Positions 34,788-43,840 of a stretch of DNA of 64,000 nucleotides are shown piece by piece (the first letter of the stretch is position 1; each line of letters begins with the position of its first letter). The notes under the pieces were generated by a model. The model did not search any database and had not been told where the DNA came from. It saw only the letters and a program-made list of their open reading frames with translations. Source of the stretch: Bin5 sp022821545 (GTDB lineage: Bacteria > Chloroflexota > Anaerolineae > Caldilineales > Caldilineaceae); NCBI GenBank assembly GCA_963664085.2, contig CAXXLO010000002.1:4464001-4528000 (forward strand), read 5' to 3'. A program made the translations under genes and the position numbers.

Positions 34788-36953
34788 TCACGGACACACC
34801 GCCACAGCATCGCTCATCACCCGCCCCTCCTCGACCACCAGAGCGATACCGCCGCCGCCCAGTTCGCTATCGGTCACGTCGAAGAGAGTTTCGTCGAGAT
34901 TGTCGATGCTACCCTGTAGCCGATCACCCGTGACCCGCAAAGAAAATGTGTGCGACTCGCCGTATTCCCAGGGGAAATCGGCCTCGGCCAGCACGGTATC
35001 GCCGTCCAGCGCGCGTACGAGTCGTGCTATGCCGCGGCCATCGGCCGCGCGGCCTAGAAGCAACGCGTAGTAGCGGCGCATCCCCTGCACCCTGGCCGCG
35101 ATGCCGGCGGCTTTGCAGAGGTGCAGTGTAATCTCTGACTTCACTTCGTAGGCGCGCCACTCTCTGGTCCCCGTAGACAGTAGGCCGCGGCCCCTGTTCT
35201 GAACCAGCCGAAACGATTCCGGCCACCTGAAGTCGTAGCTGTCGACGCCGTTGACCCAGGCTCGCCTCCACATCTGGGGGATTGACATTCCCATACGCTT
35301 TCTGTCAAGCGGCGCGTCCGGACGAGCGAATGTTACGTCGGGTTCGCCTTTCCAGGTGAGGTAGTCCAGATAGATCGTGCCTTGTGTACGTTCTTCGCTC
35401 TGGACGGCCACTCCGATTTCGGCAATTGGTTCATTGCCCTCACCGTCCACAGTCCAACTGAATGTGTGGCGCGAGCCTGGCTCAAGCTTTTGGGATGGCC
35501 CGGCCTCCAGGCTCAGTTGGTCGTCTTGCGACCGGTAGCGGCGCAGATACAGACTCACTTCCACGGCGCGCTCATTGCCGGCATCCGCCTCTATCGCGGC
35601 CGAAACTGTCTGTCCGGGATAGATTGAAGGGGAAGCATGCAGGCCGTATCCGCGCTGTTCGAAGTAGACCGCGGTCTCTTTGGAGGGGATGAAGGTATGG
35701 GTAGCGGCCCGGGCCGGGCGCCCGGTGGCCACGCCGCTGAATTGGAGGGCAAGGCTGCGATCGCCTGACCGGCTGTGACCGGTCACGTTTTCGAGGGTCA
35801 GAGTGCCGCGGCTGTCTACGCTTTCGTCGGCCATGAAGCCCTGTACGGAGCCGGGCAGCTCAAAATGGTAACGGGCGCCATCCTTGGGGGCGTGAACCGG
35901 CGCGCCGGACATTGCACGACCGATGTTGGTTACGTTAAGGCTTTCCGTAACGGCGTCAGTGACGGCCCTGCCTCCGTCGGCAGTCGGCAGATAGAGGCGG
36001 TCTGACAGTGGCCCGCGGAAATCGGGGCCATCCTCAAGCCCGGCCAACCCGTTCTTGATTCCCAGCAGGCAGCCGACGTTTCCGGAATTGCAGTCCGTGT
36101 CCCAGCCGCTCGTGTTGACGATCATCAGGGACTTTTGGAAGCTGTCGTCTCCGTGGAGCAGGGCGTGAATGATCAGGGCGTGATTGGGGACCATGTGGCA
36201 GTTTCCGCCAAACTTATCGTAGCCGAAATTGGCGGCGATTTCCTCTCGCGTTGCCCTCCAGTCATCTCCATGGCGGGCGTGCCACTCCCGAATCTGGCTG
36301 ATCATTGCGCGTATGAGGGAGTCCGCCGGAATGACCGAAAGGCCGGTATCGATCAGCGTCTGGATGTCGGATTCGACAAAGGCCTGGGCCTCCATGGCCG
36401 CCAGCACTTGCGCCCCGTGAATGGCGACGCCGTCGTGGGAGACGCTGGCCGCCCGCCGCGCCAGGTCGGCGGCAAGCTCCGGGTCTCCCGGGGCAACCAT
36501 AGCCCAACCGTCGATGAAGATCTGGGCCCCAATCTGTTCGGCAACCACTTGGCCGTTCAGAGCCATTGAACCGCTTTCGGGGGCGGGAACGCCCTCTTTG
36601 AGGCGCAGATAGGCGGTATGTTCGGTAGAGTTTCCCATCCCTCCCCACCACAGGATTGTGCGCTCTTCTATAATGTAGTTCAGCCAGCTCTGGCCGATCT
36701 GCGCTGCCGTGATCGCCCGACTATTGCCATAGTCGGGTAAGGCGCGCAAAAAGGTGAATGTGCCGGAGATGTCGTCGTCGGTAACGATGAGCGGCACATC
36801 CAGGCGCTCGTGAACGTAGTAGTTGATCTCGCCGAACTGATCATTCAGCATCTCGTATGTCCAGCCCTCGAAGGGCCGACCCAGGTAGACGCCGATCAAT
36901 TTGCCCAGTACTCCGGCGTAAACTCTCTCTGAATAGTCGCTTGGAATGGACAT
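34788..36953 (-). CDS. ADP-ribosylglycohydrolase-family protein with C-terminal beta domains
   Basis: A 721-residue protein. The N-terminal 330 residues are an ADP-ribosylglycohydrolase (DraG/ARH) fold: VYAGVLGKLIGVYLGRPFEG, the metal motif VTDDDISGT, ASVSHDG and the second metal motif DTDCNSGNVG. The rest holds one or two jelly-roll-like domains (for example YLRRYRSQDDQLSLE and IEDxxLWF-like beta strands) that suggest carbohydrate or glycoprotein binding. No signal peptide is evident. Enzymes of this fold remove ADP-ribose from proteins or small molecules, but many members of this long form have unknown substrates. ATG 36953 has GGGAG upstream. Confidence 0.85.
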   Translation of the reverse strand: MSIPSDYSERVYAGVLGKLIGVYLGRPFEGWTYEMLNDQFGEINYYVHERLDVPLIVTDDDISGTFTFLRALPDYGNSRAITAAQIGQSWLNYIIEERTILWWGGMGNSTEHTAYLRLKEGVPAPESGSMALNGQVVAEQIGAQIFIDGWAMVAPGDPELAADLARRAASVSHDGVAIHGAQVLAAMEAQAFVESDIQTLIDTGLSVIPADSLIRAMISQIREWHARHGDDWRATREEIAANFGYDKFGGNCHMVPNHALIIHALLHGDDSFQKSLMIVNTSGWDTDCNSGNVGCLLGIKNGLAGLEDGPDFRGPLSDRLYLPTADGGRAVTDAVTESLNVTNIGRAMSGAPVHAPKDGARYHFELPGSVQGFMADESVDSRGTLTLENVTGHSRSGDRSLALQFSGVATGRPARAATHTFIPSKETAVYFEQRGYGLHASPSIYPGQTVSAAIEADAGNERAVEVSLYLRRYRSQDDQLSLEAGPSQKLEPGSRHTFSWTVDGEGNEPIAEIGVAVQSEERTQGTIYLDYLTWKGEPDVTFARPDAPLDRKRMGMSIPQMWRRAWVNGVDSYDFRWPESFRLVQNRGRGLLSTGTREWRAYEVKSEITLHLCKAAGIAARVQGMRRYYALLLGRAADGRGIARLVRALDGDTVLAEADFPWEYGESHTFSLRVTGDRLQGSIDNLDETLFDVTDSELGGGGIALVVEEGRVMSDAVAVCP

Positions 36954-37051
36954 TCAACTGCTCCCGGATTGCGTGCGCTTCACTTGATCGAAGCAGTGGC
37001 GGACAACTGCTTCATGTTTTTTGCCGAGTCCCGATTCGCGTCCCATTTGCC

Positions 37052-38926
37052 TCATTCGCAGGAAGGCAATTTAGTCTCGGGAAGGTCGTTGTTGCTTACT
37101 TGAAAAAGGCTCCGGGGAAGACACCCTTCGAAAGAGTTTCCGGCCAGATGCAGAGTTCGCAAATTGGCGATCTCGCCGAGTTCCTCGGGTACTGTCCCCG
37201 AAAGATCATTGTCGCCGAGACCCAATTCTCTCAGGCTCGCCAGTTCTCCCAGCTCAGCCGGAATCTCCCCGCTCAGCAGGTTGCCGCCGAGCAGCAGAGA
37301 GCGCAGATCATCAAGAGCGCTCAACTCTGCGGGTATTCCCCCGGTCAGCTTGTTCGCTGCGAGGCTCAAGTGCCTGACGTTTTCGAGCGCGCCCAGTTCG
37401 GGTGGAATTGCGCCCGTCAGCTCATTGTCGTTCAGGCGCAGCTCTTTCAAATCTCGCAGGGCTCCCAGCGCAGAAGGGATCTCTCCGGTCAACTGGTTAC
37501 CATCCAGACGAAGCCAGTGCAGCTTGGCCAGAGCGCCCAGTTCCTCGGGAATACCTCCTGAGAGCCGGTTGCCGTGAAGATGCAGCCATTCAAGGTCTGC
37601 CAGCTTACCCATACCGCCCGGAATCGCCCCGGTCAACTGGTTTCCCTGAAGATCCAGCCCCTCCAGGAAGGAGAGGTTGCTTAGCTCCAGCGGTATCTCA
37701 CCTGTCAGCCGGTTATCTGCCAGCCCCAGCTCCCGCAATCTGCTGAGGCCGGTGAGCTCGATCGGAATCCCGCCCACCAGCCGATTATCGTTGAGCCGGA
37801 GCCATTCCAGACTGGATAGCGCGCTGAACGCAACCGGTATGGGACCGGACAGTCTGTTGTCGGACAGCTCAAGTTCACGCAGTCTTGCCAGCTTGCTCAG
37901 CTCTGTGGGAATCGGGCCCGTAAGGCCGTTGCCGGCAAGTCGCAGCCATTCCATGTTGGTGAGGGCGCCGAGCTCGGCAGGGATCGCTCCAGTAAGATCG
38001 TTGTTGAAGAGATGCAGCCATTCCAGGTTAGTGAGATTGCCTAGTTCAGGCGGAATAACACCGCTGAGGTGGTTCTCCTGAAGGCCCAACCCCTCCAGGT
38101 TTTGGAGCAAGCCCAGTTCTGCCGGGATTTCACCTTCCAAATGGTTGCCGTCGAGACGAAGCCACTCCACACTGGAAAGCCCGCCTAGCTCAGCAGGAAT
38201 TCTACCTGTCAACTGGTTCCCGTGGAGGCCCAGCCCCACCAGGTTGACGAGTTCGCCGAGTGTCTCCGGAATCGTGCCCGTCAGTCGGTTGCCGTCCAGG
38301 CGCAGCCACTCCAGCTCGGTAAGCGCGCCGAGTTCACTTGGAATCGTTCCTGTCAGATGATTCTCGTGCAGGCCCAGTCCCTGCAAGGCCGCGAGCGCGC
38401 CCAGCTCAGCCGGGATCTCTCCGGTCAACCGGTTGTCATACAGCCACAGCCATTCAAGATTGGCCAGCCTGCCAAGCTCGGCCGGAATCTCCCCCGAAAG
38501 ACGGTTGCCGTGAAGCCAGAGCCCCTCCAGGTTGGAGAGCGCCCCCAGTGAAGGCGACAGCTTGCCCGTCAGTCCTTTACCATCGAGCCGTATCTCGGAC
38601 ACTCGGAGCGGCGCCTCCTCCATGTCGATGGTCACGCCTTCCCATTCTTCTATGGGGATTCGCGCGCTCCAATTCAGTGAAACGTCCCCGGCCAGCTCAT
38701 CTCTGATTCCCAGTAGAGCTACGCAGTCTCCAACGAGGCCTGCATTCTCTTGCGGGCTCGTTACAGCGATGCCGTTGGAACAAAGGGCAGTTTCTAACTG
38801 ACCGCCCGTGAAATCGCATCCTGTTGCCAAAAAGGAAGCCAACGCCGCCAAAAGAATTGCCTGGAGGGGCTTGGCAAACAATGTAACTCTGGTGAAAGGA
38901 TTTCCATTTCCAACTGACTCGCGCAT
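37052..38926 (-). CDS. plant-type leucine-rich-repeat lipoprotein
   Basis: A 624-residue surface protein. The signal peptide ends SFLATGC, a lipobox. After about 100 residues come 20 consecutive repeats, each exactly 24 residues, with consensus LxxLxxLxLxxNxLxGxIPxxLG, the plant-specific LRR class that forms an extended solenoid for protein binding. Many alternate the WLRLDGN and GLGLHEN forms, pointing to growth by duplication of repeat pairs. The last repeat is capped by a short Cys-containing tail (SFEGCLPRSL, ending PSCE). ATG 38926 is fixed by a perfect AGGAGG six or seven nt upstream. It is likely an adhesin or host- or partner-binding protein; that is inference. Confidence 0.9.
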   Translation of the reverse strand: MRESVGNGNPFTRVTLFAKPLQAILLAALASFLATGCDFTGGQLETALCSNGIAVTSPQENAGLVGDCVALLGIRDELAGDVSLNWSARIPIEEWEGVTIDMEEAPLRVSEIRLDGKGLTGKLSPSLGALSNLEGLWLHGNRLSGEIPAELGRLANLEWLWLYDNRLTGEIPAELGALAALQGLGLHENHLTGTIPSELGALTELEWLRLDGNRLTGTIPETLGELVNLVGLGLHGNQLTGRIPAELGGLSSVEWLRLDGNHLEGEIPAELGLLQNLEGLGLQENHLSGVIPPELGNLTNLEWLHLFNNDLTGAIPAELGALTNMEWLRLAGNGLTGPIPTELSKLARLRELELSDNRLSGPIPVAFSALSSLEWLRLNDNRLVGGIPIELTGLSRLRELGLADNRLTGEIPLELSNLSFLEGLDLQGNQLTGAIPGGMGKLADLEWLHLHGNRLSGGIPEELGALAKLHWLRLDGNQLTGEIPSALGALRDLKELRLNDNELTGAIPPELGALENVRHLSLAANKLTGGIPAELSALDDLRSLLLGGNLLSGEIPAELGELASLRELGLGDNDLSGTVPEELGEIANLRTLHLAGNSFEGCLPRSLFQVSNNDLPETKLPSCE

Positions 38927-39128
38927 AGCGCCTCCTCCTATTTCTCTGGTAAGGAACGGAATTTCCATTGATCGACGGGAGAGTTCGAGTAGTCAACGTC
39001 GTGGGTGTGTGAACCTGCTTCTTTCGAGGCAAGACTTTCGCAAGAAACTTCACTACTGTCTTGCGGCTTGTAGCTCCGGTACCTGTCCGATTCGACTCTG
39101 TAGATCGTGCTTTACGGAGGGAAGGAAT

Positions 39129-39884
39129 CTAATCGTGGTCGGGCCAGTAGAACTCTCGCTTGGTTGGATCATCATAGCCGTCCATCCATGAATTCCTGAG
39201 TCCCGGCGTATTGATGGCCGCCTCGACAATGGCCCGATTGAAGTCGCCCACCAGTTCATGCTGCAAATACTCGCCGACAGGCATCCACAGGCATTCGTCA
39301 ATCTCCCAGTCGTCCCGCTGGATTGCATGGGTCAACGGCGAGAGCCGGCAAATAAAATAGATGTCCGATTTACCATAGCGATAGCCATGCCAGTGACGCC
39401 AACAGACGACGGCCTCGAACTTTGTCTTGACGCCGGTCTCCTCAAGGACTTCCCGCACGGCCGCTGCCGCCAGGTGCTCGCCGGGATGGAGGGCGCCACC
39501 GGGCAGCTTGTAGTATGGTCGGGATGAACTGCGGTGCCTCTCTGAGACGACCAGTAGCTCCTGGCGCTCATTGATTACGACTCCGCCGGCGCCAATGTAA
39601 TGGGTTGCGTACCCGGGCACCAGGGCATCCTCCTGCAATCTGCGGACGAGTAGCACGTAGTTTGGTTCGGTGTGGTGGAACTCGAATCCAGCCGCGGTGG
39701 AGATTGGAATGAAGGCGGCTCGCTCGATGGGCAGGTGCAGCCAGACGAGGAATCGACCGTCCTGGATCCACTTCACCAAAGAAGAGGCGAGACCTTTTTC
39801 AAAGGCTGAGACTTCTGTGGGCAAGTCTTCGGTGTTGATTTCAATGCCGTTAAAGCGGTTGACGGCATGTGGCAGGATTTTCAT
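39129..39884 (-). CDS. Nudix hydrolase (NUDT6-like with pre-Nudix domain)
   Basis: A 251-residue protein. The N-terminal domain (about 1-95, ending HHTEPNYVLLVRRL) resembles the pre-Nudix domain of NUDT6 and plant NUDT proteins. The Nudix box is complete: GGALHPGEHLAAAAVREVLEETGV, matching Gx5Ex7REUxEExGU with all metal-binding glutamates. It should hydrolyse a nucleoside diphosphate linked to another group; the substrate is not known. ATG 39884 has AAAGGTG upstream; earlier in-frame starts lack a ribosome site. It is divergent from the dienelactone hydrolase gene. Confidence 0.9.
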   Translation of the reverse strand: MKILPHAVNRFNGIEINTEDLPTEVSAFEKGLASSLVKWIQDGRFLVWLHLPIERAAFIPISTAAGFEFHHTEPNYVLLVRRLQEDALVPGYATHYIGAGGVVINERQELLVVSERHRSSSRPYYKLPGGALHPGEHLAAAAVREVLEETGVKTKFEAVVCWRHWHGYRYGKSDIYFICRLSPLTHAIQRDDWEIDECLWMPVGEYLQHELVGDFNRAIVEAAINTPGLRNSWMDGYDDPTKREFYWPDHD

Positions 39885-40270
39885 CGGGTCACCTTTCGGG
39901 ACTAACATCGCACTTTGGGCCTGTGCCAACGACGTCGACTGACACCATGCCCCATAGCAGAGAGCCGTAGCACTAACCGGCAAGGCGGGGCACATTTCAG
40001 CCGACCCTGCCTGGATGTTTTCCCATGCAGGGCTGGGCGAATGGGCTAAGATCGAGTTAGAGAGTTGAAGTCAGACTGCGGCAGACCTGTGAGTCGTGAA
40101 GTTAACCTGATTCGACCTATTTTAGTCGTCCATCTTCCACAAATCAAGTTAATGATAACGCATTCAACAGTCTCAGCGCGGATTGGCACAGAGATAAATT
40201 CTTTCGAATGTGCTATTCTGAAAGCCTGCAAGAGAGAAGAGTCGCGCAATTGAGTTCAGGAGTGTAAGCC
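39885..40270. other. intergenic region between divergent Nudix and hydrolase genes
   Basis: A 386-bp spacer between divergent genes, so it must hold both promoters, but I see no well-matched -35/-10 pair and no RNA gene or repeat. The right end carries TTCAGGAGTG, the ribosome site of the hydrolase gene. Confidence 0.5.
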
Positions 40271-41155
40271 ATGTACACCACCGATCAATATGAAGGAATG
40301 CTTGCTGAAACTGTCGCGGTACGCGGGGCAAACGGCGACCGAGTCCTTGCCTACTGTGCCCGCCCACTAGGCGCAGGACCCTTCCCCGGCATGGTACTGA
40401 TTCACCATATGCCCGGCTGGGACGAATGGTACCGCGAGGCAACACGCAGATTCGCCCATCACGGCTACGTCGCCATCTCGCCAAATCTGTATGAACGGCA
40501 CGGGCACGGCACGCCTGAAGACGTAGCGGCGGCCGTGCGCGCAGATGGCGGCGTTCCCGACGCCCAGGCCGTCGCAGACCTGGAAGCGGCCATGCGCTAC
40601 CTGCGCGCCCTACCTTATGTGAACGGAAAGGTCGGCGTATTCGGCACCTGTTCAGGGGGAAGGCAGGCAGTGCTGGTTGCGAGCCGCGCGCCCGGGTTCG
40701 ATGCGATCGTCGATTGCTGGGGCGGCGGGGTCGTGATGGCGGCAGACCAGCTCACCCCCCAGAGGCCGGTTGCGCCTATTGACTACACGGCCAACCTGGA
40801 GTGCCCTGTCCTGGGCCTCTTCGGCGCGGAAGATCACAGCCCGACAACGGAGGAGGTGGCGCTCCACGAAGAAGCGCTCAAGAAACACGGTAAAGAGTAC
40901 GAATTCCACATGTATGAGGACGCCGGCCACGGCTTTTTCTACTACCACCGGCCCAACTACCGGCAGGCGCAGGCTGTTGACGGCTGGCAAAAGATCTGGT
41001 CGTTCCTCGGCAGGAACCTGTCATCCGGAGCCGCGGACAGGGAGCCGGCAACAGGCCGCAGCAGGTCACTCAAAGGAGGCCGATGCAATGTGTACGATGA
41101 TAGTCCAGAAAGTCGATCTCGAAGGGTTTGGCAGGGGCGCCGGCGGGTGGTTTGA
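40271..41155 (+). CDS. dienelactone hydrolase family protein
   Basis: An alpha/beta hydrolase of 294 residues. The nucleophile is Cys in FGTCSGGRQ, typical of dienelactone hydrolases, with the acid Asp in FGAEDHSPT and His in EDAGHGFFYY. The oxyanion region is LIHHMPGWDEW. It may open a lactone or ester of an aromatic degradation pathway; the substrate is unknown. The catalytic domain ends near residue 250; the last 45 residues are basic, low-complexity, and partly overlap the next gene by 68 bp in another frame, so the tail may be an unselected read-through. Confidence 0.85.
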   Translation: MYTTDQYEGMLAETVAVRGANGDRVLAYCARPLGAGPFPGMVLIHHMPGWDEWYREATRRFAHHGYVAISPNLYERHGHGTPEDVAAAVRADGGVPDAQAVADLEAAMRYLRALPYVNGKVGVFGTCSGGRQAVLVASRAPGFDAIVDCWGGGVVMAADQLTPQRPVAPIDYTANLECPVLGLFGAEDHSPTTEEVALHEEALKKHGKEYEFHMYEDAGHGFFYYHRPNYRQAQAVDGWQKIWSFLGRNLSSGAADREPATGRSRSLKGGRCNVYDDSPESRSRRVWQGRRRVV

Positions 41156-41351
41156 CATGAACCAGGCGAACGTTAGCTGGGATCACCCCTTTCACGCTCC
41201 TGAAGAACACGCGCTCAACATCGACTTCGTCAACGAAGCATACGGACCGGGGGCGCGCGTAGCAGTGGAACTGAGCGTCGAGGGCGCCCGTCAGCTGGTG
41301 GAGACGATTCAATCCGTCCTGGGGGAAGCAGAGGAAAAAGGGCTGATCTGA
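41088..41351 (+). CDS. small conserved protein, DUF6295-like
   Basis: An 87-residue protein starting MCTMIVQKVDLEGFGRGAGG and continuing with ANVSWDHPFHAPEEHALNIDFVN, a pattern I recall from a small family (DUF6295) found beside dienelactone-hydrolase-like genes; the function is unknown. The conserved His and Asp suggest metal binding. ATG 41088 has a very good AAAGGAGG site. It overlaps the hydrolase end by 68 bp, and the two were probably coupled. Confidence 0.65.
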   Translation: MCTMIVQKVDLEGFGRGAGGWFDMNQANVSWDHPFHAPEEHALNIDFVNEAYGPGARVAVELSVEGARQLVETIQSVLGEAEEKGLI

Positions 41352-41364
41352 GTTGTGCGGCCGG

Positions 41365-42609
41365 TCAGTCTCGGTAAGGGTCGTACTCGTCTTCGCCGGC
41401 CATGGCTACGCCCAACGGCTTGAGCGTATGGAGAATCCTAATCGTGTTGCGGTGATGATCCAGTACTTCCGGCAGGCGCTTGTAGGCCTGGGGCGCCTCG
41501 TCAGTGCCTGCCCCGCGCAGCGTGGCTCCTGCGCTCCGAACCGAATCTAACATCTGTTTGCGGGGGATCTGCCCTTCCTTTACCTGCACTTTGCGGCCCT
41601 TCTTCCAGCGGAAGCGGCCCGCAGCTTGTGTGCGCGACATCAGGCGGCCGGCGCCGTGAACGGTCGAGTACAGCGCTATGCGGCTTTCTTCGCTCTCCAC
41701 GCCCTCCAGAACGACTGAAATATCACCCATGGATCCGCCAACGAATCCCTTTTGCCCAGGGAAAGCCGGCGTTGCCCCTTTGCGCGTGACCCACAAGGTA
41801 TCGCCGCCGTGCATTTCTTGCCAGGTGAAGTTATGGTGATTGTGAATCTCTTCGACGATTTTTGCGCCCAGCAGCCTGGCCACCCGCTTGCAGACCCAGT
41901 CTCGCCCCGCATAGGCATAGCGCCCAGCCAATAGCATACAAGCCAGGTAGTCCTGACCCAGGTTTGAATCGACATTCAGCAAGCTGGGAACGGACTCCAG
42001 GGCGCTTCGCCGGCGGCGGGAGCGTTTGCCTGGAACCGGCGGCGGGTCCTGCCTGGGGCCCCGCTCACGGTCGGCCGCCTTCATGAAGTGCGTGGCGAGC
42101 CGGTGCCCCAACCCCCTTGACCCGAAGTGGACTCCGAGCCAGATACGGCCCTTTTCGTCCTCGAAAATATCGACGTAGTGATTGCCGCTGCCGACCGTCC
42201 CAAGCTGCTCGGCGGCCAGCTTTTTCAGGCTGTAGGCAACAGGCAGATCCCAAGCCGGATCGTCGTCGAAGAGTTGATGATCGACTCTCTCCTTGTTCTT
42301 GCGCCCGATGCCGAAAGAGATCGTTCTCCAGACGTCATCCATAATCGCATGAATGTTTGCCCTTACCTCTCCGGCAGGGATATCCAGGCGGACGGCCTTG
42401 TTGCCGCAGGCGATGTCGTAACCGACCCCCGCCGGATTGAGCTTGTCCCTGTAAGCGACAACTCCCCCAATGGGAACGGAATAGCCCAGGTGATGGTCTG
42501 CCATCAGCGCGACTGCGTCGGCTTCGCCGGCGCAATTGAGTATCTGAGCCACAGCATTGTCCAGCGGATCGCCCCAAACGGGCACACCGGAGATCATTTC
42601 TACCGTCAT
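41365..42609 (-). CDS. rtcB: RtcB-family RNA ligase
   Basis: A 414-residue RNA-splicing ligase. It joins 2',3'-cyclic phosphate and 5'-OH RNA ends using GTP and manganese. Metal ligands and active-site residues are visible: GVGYDIACGNKAV (Asp and Cys), VGSGNHYVDI, VHFGSRGLGH, HNHHN and the guanylated His in STVHGAGRLMS. It lacks the usual neighbour archease here. An Arg/Pro-rich insertion (PPPVPGKRSRRRRSA) after the GSRGLGH region is unusual. Its 3' end faces the small DUF6295-like gene, 13 bp away. Confidence 0.92.
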   Translation of the reverse strand: MTVEMISGVPVWGDPLDNAVAQILNCAGEADAVALMADHHLGYSVPIGGVVAYRDKLNPAGVGYDIACGNKAVRLDIPAGEVRANIHAIMDDVWRTISFGIGRKNKERVDHQLFDDDPAWDLPVAYSLKKLAAEQLGTVGSGNHYVDIFEDEKGRIWLGVHFGSRGLGHRLATHFMKAADRERGPRQDPPPVPGKRSRRRRSALESVPSLLNVDSNLGQDYLACMLLAGRYAYAGRDWVCKRVARLLGAKIVEEIHNHHNFTWQEMHGGDTLWVTRKGATPAFPGQKGFVGGSMGDISVVLEGVESEESRIALYSTVHGAGRLMSRTQAAGRFRWKKGRKVQVKEGQIPRKQMLDSVRSAGATLRGAGTDEAPQAYKRLPEVLDHHRNTIRILHTLKPLGVAMAGEDEYDPYRD

Positions 42610-42679
42610 GCGTACACCAGAGACTGGGACATGGGCCGTGCGCTTCCGTCACGTAATGGATGCGGCGACAGGGTCTCCG

Positions 42680-43783
42680 CTAGTTGGGCCTGACACCCGG
42701 ATACACGCCCTCCGGCAGGGGCTGCGGTCGTTCGCAGCGAGTCGACAGCTCTACATGGCGGCCTGTCTGGGAGGCGACGTGAATGGACTCCATTATCTCA
42801 AGAACATGCAGCGCCACCTCGCCGCTGGCGCGGTGCCGCTCGTCTTCAACAGTGCTGACCGCCATATCCGCCGTGCCGATTCCCCGGCTGTTGCCGGCAT
42901 GGCCGAATCGCAGCGGCAACTCCTGCCACGAGTCGTCGGCGTGCGTTCGAACCTGCAGCGGCCCACCGAAGGTGTTCGGATCGGGCAGATTGAGTGTGCC
43001 AGTCTCGCCATAAAGCTCAATGCGAGGAAGCCCGGAAGCCTGCGTATCAAATGTCGTGATTATGGTCCCAATGGCGCCGCACTCAAAATCAAGAAGGCCG
43101 GCAACGAAGGTAGGGACCTCGACCTCTATGATTTCGCCCCTGTGGGGCTCGCTGTGGATCATCCGCTCCGACCACGTCGCCCGCGCCGACCCTGTCACGC
43201 GCTTCACCGGCCCCAGAAGATTAACCAGCGCCGTCAAATAATAGACGCCCATGTCCAGCATCGGCCCGCCGCCGGGCTTATAGTAGAAGGCCGGATTCGC
43301 GTGCCAATACTCGTGACCCCGGCTCATCATGAAGGCGGTGGCCGCCACCGGCGCGCCAACCAAGCCTTCATCGAGGTAGAGACGGGCCGACTGATGGCCG
43401 GCGCCGAGAAAGGTGTCGGGCGCGCAACCGATGCGAAGATTCTTCTCACTGGCAAGCGCCATCAACTCTTTTCCTTCGGCGAAAGTCGCGGCCAGCGGCT
43501 TCTCGCTGTAGATTGCCTTTCCCGCTTCCAACGCGGCCTTTGCGACGGCGTAGTGGGCCGGAGGAGGCGTGAGATTGAGAACCATATCGATGTCCGGCGC
43601 GGCAAAGAGATCTTCCGGCGACAGGGCTTGAAGTCCATACTTCTCGGCCCGGCTCTTCGCCGCGGCAGGAAACAGGTCAGCGCAGGCCTTAATGTCGAAC
43701 TCCGGCAGTTCCCGACTCACTTCGATATATCTGGCGCTGATGATTCCGCAACCGACGAGACCGACGCGCGCGGGCAATTTCAT
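42680..43783 (-). CDS. Gfo/Idh/MocA-family oxidoreductase
   Basis: A 367-residue NAD(P)-dependent sugar or inositol dehydrogenase. The N-terminal Rossmann fold has VGLVGCGIISARYIE; the nicotinamide-side motif is SEKPLA, and the C-terminal alpha-beta domain has GGGPMLDMGVYYLTALVNLLG with the likely catalytic Asp. The substrate is unknown. It lies immediately downstream of the ThuA-domain gene on the same strand (57 bp), a pairing common in sugar catabolism of this phylum. ATG 43783 has AAAGGGA upstream. Confidence 0.93.
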   Translation of the reverse strand: MKLPARVGLVGCGIISARYIEVSRELPEFDIKACADLFPAAAKSRAEKYGLQALSPEDLFAAPDIDMVLNLTPPPAHYAVAKAALEAGKAIYSEKPLAATFAEGKELMALASEKNLRIGCAPDTFLGAGHQSARLYLDEGLVGAPVAATAFMMSRGHEYWHANPAFYYKPGGGPMLDMGVYYLTALVNLLGPVKRVTGSARATWSERMIHSEPHRGEIIEVEVPTFVAGLLDFECGAIGTIITTFDTQASGLPRIELYGETGTLNLPDPNTFGGPLQVRTHADDSWQELPLRFGHAGNSRGIGTADMAVSTVEDERHRASGEVALHVLEIMESIHVASQTGRHVELSTRCERPQPLPEGVYPGVRPN

Positions 43784-43840
43784 CGTAGATTCCCTTTAGA
43801 CTTGGAGGCACTCAGCGGCGGGCGATCTTTTCGATATTCC

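Noticed and set aside
37100..38600. Regular DNA repeats about 72 bp apart, at first sight CRISPR-like
   Set aside because: They encode 24-residue LRR units in one open frame and vary at wobble positions; there are no unique spacers or cas genes.
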